Source of the DNA: Pseudomonadota bacterium
GTDB taxonomy: Bacteria > Pseudomonadota > Alphaproteobacteria > Micropepsales > Micropepsaceae
Direction of reading: 5' to 3'
Assembly: GCA_021817355.1 (NCBI GenBank)
Contig: JAKAVI010000103.1
Span: 1-9,242, forward strand
DNA: 9,242 bases
Shown: in pieces, positions 1 through 5,515 of the stretch
How positions within the stretch are numbered: the first letter of the stretch is position 1
How the letters are laid out: each line of letters begins with the position of its first letter
Translations under genes and position numbers: made by a program
Notes under the pieces: generated by a model
What the model was told of the DNA's origin: nothing
The model's input: the letters and a program-made list of their open reading frames with translations, nothing else
Database searches by the model: none

Positions 1-845
1 GCGGCGCCTGGACGCAGGGGCTTGGGTTGGCTGTCATGCGGTGCCCACGCCGTCATGTAAACGATGTCAAAGCTGGCTTTCAGCTGCCCCTGGCTTGTCC
101 CGAAACTCTCCTGGTAATGGGCGAGCATTGCCGCCAGAACGCTGCGGGTAAGTGGTCGGCGCTCTCGGGCGTGCAGGTAATTCACCTCACCCATTGCACG
201 AAGATCTCTCACTAAAATAGCAAAATTGTTATAATTTACCGTCGTTCTCTCCACATCCGTGACGGGTAGGGCAAAGCCGGCGCGTTGCAGCAGCAGGCCC
301 AGACTGCGGACATCCGCGAATGGCGACACCCGGGGGCTGAGCCCGCCGCGCAGCTCCAATTCCGCAGCGGCAAAGGCTGCCCGCAGCTCATGCAAGGTGT
401 CACCACCAAATAGTGCAGCAACAAAAAGCCCGTCCGGACGCAAGAGGTTACGGATCTGAACCAGTGTACCCGGCAGATCGTTGACGGCGTGCAGGGACAG
501 CACCGAGGTCACCAAATCGAAGCGCTGCATACCAAAAGGCAGCGCCTCCTCATCGCCGATCAGCTGTCCGCCGTCGCGAGCCGCCAATGTCAGCTGGGTC
601 CACTGCTCTGCATGGGGCGTCAGACACCGCCGGCTTTCCGGAGAGCTGGCAAGATCAAGGGCGGAGTGAAAGCGGCGGCGTACCGCCCCTAGCCGATCAG
701 ACAAACCGTCCGCGGCCTCACGCAATAAGAAGCGATCTTCACCAAAGCGCTGCCCGCGCGCTCGGCGAAGGCGGTACAAGGCCCGGTCAAAAATTTGCGG
801 CACAGCTGAGTTGGTTGGCTGGTGAAGAGATGTTGAGGGCACCAT
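1..845 (-). CDS. Class I methyltransferase-like protein, BioC/NDUFAF5 type (3' end cut by window edge)
   Basis: The frame runs from an ATG at 845 to the left edge without a stop, giving 281 codons; only the extreme C-terminus is likely missing. An AGGA lies 7 nt before the ATG and supports this start. Recognisable family blocks are FDRALYRLRRAR (residues 19-30), ALPF..QRFDLVTSVLSLHAVNDLPG (about 101-126), LRPDGLFVAALFGG (135-148), SPRVSPFADVRSLG (170-183), LLQRAGFALP (185-194) and WAPHDSQPKPLRPG near the end. These match the alphaproteobacterial relatives of BioC and of mitochondrial complex I factor NDUFAF5. The odd point is motif I: after ALDL the usual GCGxG-type glycine loop is replaced by ASSPES, and no acidic D-loop is evident. 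SAM binding is therefore doubtful, and it may be an inactive or structural relative. An AT-rich patch lies near 210-240. The family is fairly sure; the activity is not. Confidence 0.8.
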   Translation of the reverse strand, partial: MVPSTSLHQPTNSAVPQIFDRALYRLRRARGQRFGEDRFLLREAADGLSDRLGAVRRRFHSALDLASSPESRRCLTPHAEQWTQLTLAARDGGQLIGDEEALPFGMQRFDLVTSVLSLHAVNDLPGTLVQIRNLLRPDGLFVAALFGGDTLHELRAAFAAAELELRGGLSPRVSPFADVRSLGLLLQRAGFALPVTDVERTTVNYNNFAILVRDLRAMGEVNYLHARERRPLTRSVLAAMLAHYQESFGTSQGQLKASFDIVYMTAWAPHDSQPKPLRPGA

Positions 846-1014
846 GATCAGGTCCTAGCCCAAGCCGGGCACCGGCGGCAACGTTGTCCAGTTTGCAACA
901 GCCGCCGGATTGACGAATATCCAAACGCGGCCGTCCGCAATCGACGTGGTTGGATTGTTGTGCTGGCCCCTGTCTGAACTATATTTTGTGCGGTTCGCGT
1001 CAAAGGCTACCCCC
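846..1014. other. Divergent intergenic region between methyltransferase-like gene and grxC
   Basis: These 169 bp separate two divergent genes and must hold both start regions. The minus-strand ribosome site (AGGA, complement of 852-855) and a plus-strand promoter for grxC are visible. I found no convincing minus-strand promoter. In many alphaproteobacteria, as I recall, a comF gene sits here; no frame in this stretch resembles ComF. Confidence 0.6.
958..985 (+). promoter_or_regulatory. Candidate sigma-70 promoter of grxC
   Basis: TTGTGC (958-963), a 16 bp spacer and TATATT (980-985) resemble a housekeeping promoter; TTGTTG at 955-960 with a 19 bp spacer is a weaker alternative. Transcription would start near 991, just ahead of the ribosome site AAAGG (1002-1006). 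This supports placing the grxC start at 1015 rather than at any in-frame codon upstream. Confidence 0.45.
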
Positions 1015-1278
1015 GTGCCCCATATCACGATCTATACAACGCCCTTGTGCCCCTATTGCGCGCGGGCCAAACGGCTCCTGAGCGCCAAGGGTGCCACCTT
1101 CGAGGAAATCGACGTCATGATGGACCCAGACCAGCGCCGGGAGATGGAGCACCGCTCTGGCCGTCACACCGTCCCTCAGATCTTCTTTGCCAACACGCAC
1201 ATCGGCGGGTGTGACGACCTCTACCGGTTAGACGAAACGGGACAGCTCGACGCCATGCTTCAGGAAACACCGGCATGA
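1015..1278 (+). CDS. grxC: Glutaredoxin 3 (GrxC)
   Basis: A monothiol/dithiol oxidoreductase of the thioredoxin fold that uses glutathione to reduce protein disulfides and glutathione mixed disulfides in the cytoplasm. From the GTG at 1015 the product is 87 residues, the usual GrxC size. The redox motif CPYC is at residues 12-15, the cis-proline TVPQIF follows near 53-58, and the glutathione-contacting GGCDDL lies near 64-69. The frame is open upstream to about 910, but AAAGG at 1002-1006 is 8 nt before the GTG, and the family starts right before the first beta strand (HITIYTT), so the short start is preferred. GTG at 988 is a second choice. The stop overlaps the ATG of the amidase gene by 4 bp (ATGA), so the two are translationally coupled. 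The family call is very safe. Confidence 0.95.
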   Translation: MPHITIYTTPLCPYCARAKRLLSAKGATFEEIDVMMDPDQRREMEHRSGRHTVPQIFFANTHIGGCDDLYRLDETGQLDAMLQETPA

Positions 1279-2102
1279 CCCGGTTCAAGGCGGCCTGCGT
1301 CCAGCTCCGCTCCAGCGATGATGTCGCAGAAAACATCGCCATGGCCAGTGGGCTGATCCGTAAGGCAGCGGCAAGCGGGGCCAGGTTCGTCGCCACACCA
1401 GAAAACACCACCTTGATGGCGCCCGATGGCGGGGCCAAGCTCGAGCGCAGCTTTGACGAAAACAATGACCCTGCACTGCCCGCCTTCCGCGCCCTCGCCG
1501 GCGAACTGGGGATCTGGCTCTTAATCGGATCCCTGGCGATCAAAACCACCGCCACCAAGACGGCAAATCGCAGCTTTCTGATTGATCCACAGGGGGTTAT
1601 TAAAGCTCGGTACGACAAGATCCACCTCTTTGATGTAGATTTACCGTCTGGGGAAAAATATCGTGAATCCAATACCGTGGACGGCGGTTCTCAGGCTGTT
1701 CTTGTGGATAGTGCCTGGGGAAAAATAGGCCTTTCGATCTGTTATGACCTACGTTTTCCACAGCTTTACAGGCGTCTTGCCAAGGCGGGCGCGCTGGTTC
1801 TGACTGTCCCCTCAGCCTTTACCGAGACCACGGGCCGGGCCCACTGGCACAGTCTTCTTCGTGCCCGGGCCATCGAAAACGGGGCCTTTGTGATCGCACC
1901 GGCACAAGGTGGACTTCATGCTAACGGGCGACGCACCTATGGCCACAGTCTGATCATTGATCCCTGGGGAGAGATCTTGGCTGAGGCGGAAGAGGAGCCC
2001 TGTGTCATCCTGGCAGATGTCAATCTCGAGGCTGCGCAAGCTGCGCGCGCCCGCATTCCCAATCTCGAACATGACCGGGATTTCGACCTGTGGGTGACGT
2101 GA
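1275..2102 (+). CDS. Nitrilase-superfamily amidase, probably deaminated glutathione amidase (Nit1-like)
   Basis: A 275-residue carbon-nitrogen hydrolase. The catalytic Glu-Lys-Cys set is visible: E43 in TPENTT, K115 in RYDKIHLFDVD, and C156 in SICYDLRFP. The blocks GSLAIK, NRSFLIDPQG, LPSGEKYRES and SAFTETTGRAHWHSLLRARAIEN match the Nit1 / NitFhit branch, whose characterised members hydrolyse deaminated glutathione, a side product of transaminases, to alpha-ketoglutarate and Cys-Gly. No signal peptide or Fhit domain is present, so it should be a stand-alone cytoplasmic enzyme. It begins inside the last codons of grxC, an arrangement consistent with glutathione upkeep. Substrate assignment comes from family resemblance plus context; another omega-amidase-like substrate is possible. 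Membership in the superfamily is very safe. Confidence 0.93.
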   Translation: MTRFKAACVQLRSSDDVAENIAMASGLIRKAAASGARFVATPENTTLMAPDGGAKLERSFDENNDPALPAFRALAGELGIWLLIGSLAIKTTATKTANRSFLIDPQGVIKARYDKIHLFDVDLPSGEKYRESNTVDGGSQAVLVDSAWGKIGLSICYDLRFPQLYRRLAKAGALVLTVPSAFTETTGRAHWHSLLRARAIENGAFVIAPAQGGLHANGRRTYGHSLIIDPWGEILAEAEEEPCVILADVNLEAAQAARARIPNLEHDRDFDLWVT

Positions 2103-2134
2103 TGGGAATGGCGGCCATCCGGTTGCCGACCCGG

Positions 2135-2153
2135 CACTCTATAATCCAGAGTG
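2135..2153. repeat. Inverted repeat CACTCT-N7-AGAGTG
   Basis: A perfect 6 bp inverted repeat with a 7 nt centre, 32 bp after the amidase stop. TATAAT (2140-2145) overlaps its left arm and centre, but there is no -35 at a usable distance. It could be an operator half-site pair or an RNA hairpin. A second dyad of identical geometry follows 7 bp later. Confidence 0.4.
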
Positions 2154-2160
2154 GTTGCAC

Positions 2161-2179
2161 TGGGACACAATTGGTCCCA
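2161..2179. repeat. Inverted repeat TGGGAC-N7-GTCCCA
   Basis: A perfect 6 bp inverted repeat with a 7 nt centre containing CAATTG. It is followed by ATTTTCC, so as RNA it could act as a weak terminator after the amidase gene. As DNA it overlaps a possible -35 (TTGGTC, 2171-2176) and could be an operator. Confidence 0.4.
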
Positions 2180-2200
2180 TTTTCCGGCGTAGCCTCATAA
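2171..2200 (+). promoter_or_regulatory. Weak candidate promoter of the DUF1178 gene
   Basis: TTGGTC (2171-2176), an 18 bp spacer and TCATAA (2195-2200) would start transcription near 2207, 23 nt before the GTG. Both hexamers are imperfect. The 127 bp gap and the ribosome site GGGAG at 2216-2220 are compatible with separate expression from the amidase, but read-through is equally possible. Confidence 0.25.
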
Positions 2201-2229
2201 CTCATACTAGGTTTTGGGAGTGATATTTC

Positions 2230-2646
2230 GTGATCGTCTATAGTCTGGCCTGTGCACAAGGCCATGGCTTCGAAGGATGGTTTCGTGACAGCGCCGCGTA
2301 CGAGCTGCAGGCCAAGGATGGCAAGCTCGTATGCCCGGTGTGCGATTCGCGGCAGATAGAAAAGGCGCCGATGGCTCCTGCCGTGGCTGGCACCAAGGAC
2401 AAGGCTGCCCCCTCCGCCGGCGATCTGAAGCAGATGCACCAGTATCTGACGGGTTTGCGCAAATACATTGAGACTCACGCCGAGAATGTGGGCCGAGATT
2501 TCCCGGAGGAAGCCCGCAAGATCCATTATGGCGAGGTCGAGGAACGTCCGATCTATGGTGAGGCCAGCCTCTCGGAGGCGCGCGAGCTCATTGATGAGGG
2601 CATCTCGGTCGCGCCGTTGCCACCGGATGTCGGAGACACCAACTGA
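2230..2646 (+). CDS. DUF1178 family protein
   Basis: A 138-residue protein of unknown function, widespread in alphaproteobacteria. The N-terminus MIVYSLACAQGHGFEGWF is the family signature, which fixes the GTG at 2230 as start; GGGAG lies 9 nt upstream. C8 and H12 together with the pair C35/C38 (CPVC) suggest a zinc-ribbon-like fold, followed by the family's IEKAPMAP block. A linker rich in Ala and Pro follows, then a conserved helical part (LTGLRKYIETHAENVGRDFPEEARKIHYGE, about 75-104) and a C-terminal piece with EERPIYGEAS and LIDEGI. No signal peptide or membrane segment is seen. It stands downstream of the glutaredoxin and amidase genes, an association I recall from other alphaproteobacteria, but this does not reveal its role. 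Confidence 0.93.
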   Translation: MIVYSLACAQGHGFEGWFRDSAAYELQAKDGKLVCPVCDSRQIEKAPMAPAVAGTKDKAAPSAGDLKQMHQYLTGLRKYIETHAENVGRDFPEEARKIHYGEVEERPIYGEASLSEARELIDEGISVAPLPPDVGDTN

Positions 2647-2693
2647 TCGATTGCCCCGCCGCCAAGGGCCGATCATAAACGGCCGACATCCGG
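2623..2693 (+). promoter_or_regulatory. 11 bp inverted repeat spanning the DUF1178 stop and the next ribosome site
   Basis: CCGGATGTCGG (2623-2633), inside the last codons of the DUF1178 gene, is perfectly complementary to CCGACATCCGG (2683-2693). The right arm contains the first two G of the GGAG ribosome site (2692-2695) of the downstream methyltransferase gene. The loop is 49 nt and encloses the DUF1178 stop. Folded, it would hinder initiation; a ribosome reaching the stop at 2644-2646 would disturb the left arm. The pairing is seen; the regulatory role is inferred. Confidence 0.45.
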
Positions 2694-2702
2694 AGTATGG
2701 CC

Positions 2703-3362
2703 GTGAGTCTGCCTGCACAACTGATCAAGCTCGAATTCTTCCTCAAGCGCCTTGCGGGGTACCGCGCGCAAGATGATTTCTCGCGTCGCTATTGGGAAGC
2801 GCGCTACCGCTGGGGTGGAAATTCTGGGAAGGGTTCCCGTGGGGACATTGCTGCGCGCAAGGCTGAATTTGTTACCACATTCTGCCGCGAGCACGATGTT
2901 GCGAGCCTCGTCGAGCTAGGATCCGGCGACGGTGTGTGCGCCTCCCAGATCAGGGTTGCCCAGTATCTCGGACTCGACCTGTCCCAAGATGCCATTCTGC
3001 GCGCCCGGCGGCGCGTGTCCTCGCCCACCCATCGCTTTGCAACGATCGCCGGAGACAGTCCTGAGGTCATTGTTGACAAGGTGAGATCGTACCATGACGG
3101 GGACCTGCCCCTGGTCAGCCTGTCGATGGACGTGATCCTGCATTTGGTTGAAGACAGCGTCTTTGAGGCGTATCTGAAGACGCTTTTTGCCATCAGCGCC
3201 CGCTACATCGTGGTGTTCTCCTCGGACGCCGACGGCCCTGATGAGATTCACGTACGCCATCGCGCCTATGCCCGCCGTTTCCTAGCGGACTTTCCTGTGC
3301 GCCAGATTCAAGCGCATGGTGACGGCATGCCGGCTCATTTCAAGGTGTTTGAAAAGCTGTGA
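2703..3362 (+). CDS. Class I SAM-dependent methyltransferase
   Basis: A 219-residue methyltransferase of unknown substrate. After a short helical N-terminus comes the signature SRRYWEARYRWGGNSGKGSRG (about 27-47), then helix AARKAEFV, and motif I LVELGSGDG (about 69-77), an intact SAM-binding glycine loop. The second strand YLGLDLS supplies the acidic residue, and SLSMDVILHLVED is the motif after strand 4. Relatives with the W..RY..GGNSG.GS signature are often found among glycan or nucleotide-sugar genes, but no such neighbours occur here. Start: GTG at 2703 has GGAG 7 nt upstream. The in-frame ATG at 2697 would have it only 1 nt away, so the GTG is preferred, though the ATG (221 residues) cannot be excluded. 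It follows the DUF1178 gene by 56 bp and ends 6 bp from the converging pilin-like frame, with no hairpin terminator between them. Confidence 0.88.
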   Translation: MSLPAQLIKLEFFLKRLAGYRAQDDFSRRYWEARYRWGGNSGKGSRGDIAARKAEFVTTFCREHDVASLVELGSGDGVCASQIRVAQYLGLDLSQDAILRARRRVSSPTHRFATIAGDSPEVIVDKVRSYHDGDLPLVSLSMDVILHLVEDSVFEAYLKTLFAISARYIVVFSSDADGPDEIHVRHRAYARRFLADFPVRQIQAHGDGMPAHFKVFEKL

Positions 3363-3368
3363 GACGTC

Positions 3369-3593
3369 CTAGAACTTAACGGATTGGAACAGGGCCAGGA
3401 CACTGGTCCCCACCGCAGAGACTGCCGACACGATAACGAGCGCGATGCCTCCAGCTATGACGGCATATTCGATTGCTGTGGTACCTAGAACATCGGCAAT
3501 GAGGTCTAGCCTAAAAGCTCGACCAGGGCTGGAATGAGGGGAATGTCGGCTGGAGGCATCGCATAGTCGCGCAGCTTTGCCGGACGCACCCAT
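3369..3593 (-). CDS. Flp-type (type IVb) pilin-like small protein, start uncertain
   Basis: The C-terminal 40 residues are a clear Flp/Fap pilin: ADVLG, then TTAIEYAVIAGGIALVIVSA and a short tail ending in FQSVKF. The Gly before the cleavage point, Glu at mature position 5 followed by Tyr, and the hydrophobic helix are the family hallmarks for prepilin peptidase processing and pilus assembly. The start is the problem. Between the pilin core and the ATG at 3593 there is no in-frame ATG, GTG or TTG. That ATG has an AGG 7 nt upstream but lies 88 bp inside mutT in another frame and gives an unusually long leader of 37 residues. A rare start such as ATT at 3499-3497 would leave a very short leader. 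It may be a remnant whose own start was lost. No tad/cpa assembly genes are in the window. Confidence 0.5.
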   Translation of the reverse strand: MGASGKAARLCDASSRHSPHSSPGRAFRLDLIADVLGTTAIEYAVIAGGIALVIVSAVSAVGTSVLALFQSVKF

Positions 3594-3916
3594 TTGAGCA
3601 CCTGCCCCTCGCAGGGCCGGACAATGCCCTGCCAGCGTCGACAGATGAAGAGTGGCATGAGCAGATGAAAGCTTGGATAGGTATGAGACGCAAAATTGAG
3701 CGGCGCCAGGCAGGATTCCTGGACGGAAATACCTAGTTCTTCGCGCAGCTCGCGGATCAGCGCCTCCTCGGGACGCTCGTCCGCCTCTACTTTTCCTCCC
3801 GGAAATTCCCATAGCCCAGCCATGCTCTTCTCAGGCGGCCTCTGCGCCAGCAGCACACGACCATCTGCGTCCACGAGAGCGCAGGCTGCGACTAGAACCG
3901 TCTTAACCTGCGTCAT
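3506..3916 (-). CDS. mutT: 8-oxo-dGTP diphosphatase (MutT, Nudix family)
   Basis: A 136-residue Nudix hydrolase that removes oxidised guanine nucleotides from the pool, limiting AT-to-CG mutations. The N-terminus KTVLVAACALVD and RVLLAQRP...KSMAGLWEFPGGKVE are typical of MutT. The Nudix box is complete at residues 41-63: G41, E47, then RELREELGI with R55, E56, E59, E60 and G62. The product ends PALVELLG. It follows argJ on the same strand with a 63 bp gap containing a small hairpin (ACCTG/CAGGT, 3935-3950), so the two are probably cotranscribed. The ribosome site is poor: the nearest AGG is 10 nt before the ATG. Its 3' end overlaps the possible long version of the pilin-like frame. Confidence 0.93.
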   Translation of the reverse strand: MTQVKTVLVAACALVDADGRVLLAQRPPEKSMAGLWEFPGGKVEADERPEEALIRELREELGISVQESCLAPLNFASHTYPSFHLLMPLFICRRWQGIVRPCEGQVLKWVRPAKLRDYAMPPADIPLIPALVELLG

Positions 3917-3934
3917 ATGGCATCAGCCTAAAGG

Positions 3935-3950
3935 ACCTGCTTTAACAGGT
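3935..3950 (-). other. Small hairpin in the argJ-mutT gap
   Basis: ACCTG and CAGGT pair across a 6 nt loop between the argJ stop and the mutT start. The stem is only 5 bp and no U-run follows in the minus direction, so it is not a convincing terminator. At most it is a processing or attenuation site. Confidence 0.25.
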
Positions 3951-3979
3951 GATTGCATCAACCGGGACAATTTGAGCCG

Positions 3980-5320
3980 TCAACTGCGGTAGGCGCCATT
4001 GATATGGATATAGCCTTCGGTGAGATCGCACGTCCAGACGCGGGCGTGTCCCCGTCCCAAGCCTATATCTACCGCAATTTTCACGGTGCGCTGAGCCACA
4101 GCTGCACTCGCTTTGGCTTCGTCATAGCGACGGGCCCGGGCACCGCCCTCGGCCACGACGTGGCCGCCGAAAGCTATTTTGAGCCGGTCGCGGTCAGCTG
4201 GCTCTCCGGCTTTGCCCACTGCCATGACGATACGGCCCCAATTGGCATCGCCGCCAGCAATCGCGGTTTTGACCAGAGGTGAATTGGCGATGCTCATGGC
4301 GATGCGACGGGCGCTGGCGTCACTTTTTGCGCCGCTGACATCGACCTCGATGAGCTTCTGGGCACCTTCGCCATCGCGAACCACCTTCAGGGCCAGATCA
4401 AGCAGCACGGCATCGAGCTTGCGACGAAAATCTGCCAGCCTTGGGTCGGTGGCGCGGGTAATGCGCGGGTGGGCACGGCCCTGCCCGGTCGCAAACAGAA
4501 GCAGGGTGTCAGAGGTAGAGGTATCACTGTCCACGGTGATGCAATTGAAGCTCCTGGCAACACCGTCCGACAGTAAATCCTGAAGTACGACCGCGGGAAT
4601 GGCAGCATCGGTAAAAACAAAGGCAAGCATTGTTGCCATATCAGGAGCGATCATTCCCGAGCCCTTGGCAATGCCATTAATCGTTACCTTGCTGCCTGCT
4701 ATGCGCGCACTGGCGGTCGCAAACTTCGGATAGGTATCGGTCGTCATGATGGCACGCGCAGCCGCCTCCCAGCTGTCCGCGGCGGCGCTGTCACAGACCT
4801 GCGGCAGGACTTCGATGATCTTGTGGGCAGGCAGTGGCTCACCAATCACCCCGGTAGAGGCAAGAAAGATCTCCGCAATCGAGCAGTCCAGCGCGGCAGC
4901 GGTAGCCTGCGCCACTGCCCGTACGGTCGACTTGCCTGCCTGCCCGGTAAAGGCATTGGCATTGCCTGAGTTTACCACAAGCCCGCGCGCCTTTCCGCGG
5001 GCGAGCTTGCTGCGACACCAGTCCACCGGCGCCGAGGGCGCCTTGGAACGCGTGAACACACCCGCCACCTGGGTTCCCGGAGCCAGTTGCGCCACCATCA
5101 CATCCGTACGTCCGGGATATTTGATACCCGCGGCGGCGTTTGCCAGCCGGACCCCGGCCACGGCCGGCAGGGGCTTCTGGGCGGTCGGCGCCAACGGAGA
5201 GCGGGGATGCATCCCCGCCGCCTGTGTCATGGATTGCGCGCCAGATTTGCCATTTGTGGCCGGACCACGACCTTTCGCCCTGGCCTTGATAGCGGGTTTG
5301 CGCACCTGGGATTTGGTCAT
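3980..5320 (-). CDS. argJ: Bifunctional ornithine acetyltransferase / N-acetylglutamate synthase (ArgJ)
   Basis: ArgJ moves the acetyl group from N-acetylornithine to glutamate, recycling it in arginine biosynthesis; bifunctional forms also use acetyl-CoA. The product from ATG 5320 is 446 residues. The body begins SPLAP...[10 protein letters not shown], as in relatives, and carries [19 protein letters not shown], and the self-cleavage block [14 protein letters not shown], with the nucleophile Thr near residue 230 after cleavage of the Ala-Thr bond. [14 protein letters not shown] and the C-terminal [11 protein letters not shown] are intact. AAGG lies 8 nt before ATG 5320. This start adds about 40 residues before SPLAP compared with usual relatives: Lys/Arg/Ala-rich, with no acidic residue. 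Later ATGs at 5230 and 5212 would remove most of it; the 5212 one has an AGG 8 nt upstream. It is first in a likely argJ-mutT unit and diverges from secA. Confidence 0.95.
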   Translation of the reverse strand: MTKSQVRKPAIKARAKGRGPATNGKSGAQSMTQAAGMHPRSPLAPTAQKPLPAVAGVRLANAAAGIKYPGRTDVMVAQLAPGTQVAGVFTRSKAPSAPVDWCRSKLARGKARGLVVNSGNANAFTGQAGKSTVRAVAQATAAALDCSIAEIFLASTGVIGEPLPAHKIIEVLPQVCDSAAADSWEAAARAIMTTDTYPKFATASARIAGSKVTINGIAKGSGMIAPDMATMLAFVFTDAAIPAVVLQDLLSDGVARSFNCITVDSDTSTSDTLLLFATGQGRAHPRITRATDPRLADFRRKLDAVLLDLALKVVRDGEGAQKLIEVDVSGAKSDASARRIAMSIANSPLVKTAIAGGDANWGRIVMAVGKAGEPADRDRLKIAFGGHVVAEGGARARRYDEAKASAAVAQRTVKIAVDIGLGRGHARVWTCDLTEGYIHINGAYRS

Positions 5321-5403
5321 GGGGCTTGCCTTAATGATGCCGGGCTGGCTGAGCGAGGTTTGCAACTCCCGGGAGCGCCGGAATTGAGCCAAAATCCATT
5401 GAA

Positions 5404-5432
5404 TTGACAAGGGGGAAGGCGCTTCTTATCTC
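5404..5432 (+). promoter_or_regulatory. Probable sigma-70 promoter of secA
   Basis: A perfect -35 TTGACA (5404-5409), a 17 bp spacer and TATCTC (5427-5432) as -10 predict a start near 5439 and a leader of about 77 nt. On the other strand the overlapping TTGTCA (5410 to 5405) with a 17 bp spacer reaches TCAATT (5387 to 5382), a much weaker candidate for argJ. Confidence 0.6.
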
Positions 5433-5433
5433 T

Positions 5434-5465
5434 GCCCGGCGCCTGTGCGGACCAATCCGCCGGGC
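5434..5465. repeat. GC-rich dyad at the secA transcription start
   Basis: GCCCGGCG (5434-5441) and CGCCGGGC (5458-5465) form a perfect 8 bp inverted repeat. It begins 1 bp after the proposed -10, so much of its left arm may be untranscribed and an operator role is at least as likely as an RNA hairpin. A competing short hairpin, GCGGA-CCAA-TCCGC (5447-5460), shares part of the right arm. Confidence 0.45.
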
Positions 5466-5476
5466 CATCGATTGAA

Positions 5477-5492
5477 GCCGGGGGATCCCGGC
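5477..5492 (+). promoter_or_regulatory. Leader hairpin upstream of secA ribosome site
   Basis: GCCGGG and CCCGGC pair across a GGAT tetraloop, ending 13 nt before the ribosome site GAGGA (5506-5510). The stem is short but all G-C. Its arms can also pair with GCCGGG at 5459-5464 or CCCGGC at 5435-5440, so alternative folds exist. Confidence 0.4.
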
Positions 5493-5515
5493 CCTCCCCT
5501 TCCCTGAGGACATTT

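Noticed and set aside
204..235. TTGCAC and a perfect TATAAT inside the methyltransferase-like gene, on the plus strand
   Set aside because: The spacer is 20 bp, the site is inside a coding region, and the AT-rich codons explain the match.
843..977. Plus-strand frame with CPVC ending LAPV before grxC, as a possible comF remnant
   Set aside because: Apart from one CxxC it matches no ComF block, and the motif order is wrong for a C-terminal remnant.
910..1014. Longer grxC start (TTG at 910 or GTG at 988)
   Set aside because: The extra stretch contains the likely promoter, lacks a matching ribosome site and exceeds the family length; AAAGG points to the GTG at 1015.
2020..2718. Long minus-strand open frame across the amidase end and DUF1178 gene
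   Set aside because: It opposes two clearly real genes, has no recognisable motif and reflects codon bias on the coding strand.
3363..3368. Bidirectional terminator between the converging methyltransferase and pilin-like frames
   Set aside because: Only 6 bp separate the stops, and no hairpin with a T-run was found on either side.
3497..3520. Programmed -1 frameshift joining MutT to the pilin core at CTTTTAGGC
   Set aside because: The site does not fit a slippery heptamer, and a MutT-pilin fusion makes no functional sense.
4746..5387. Plus-strand open frame of 213 codons opposite argJ
   Set aside because: The argJ frame is unmistakable; the opposite frame is low-complexity Ala/Arg/Pro sequence.
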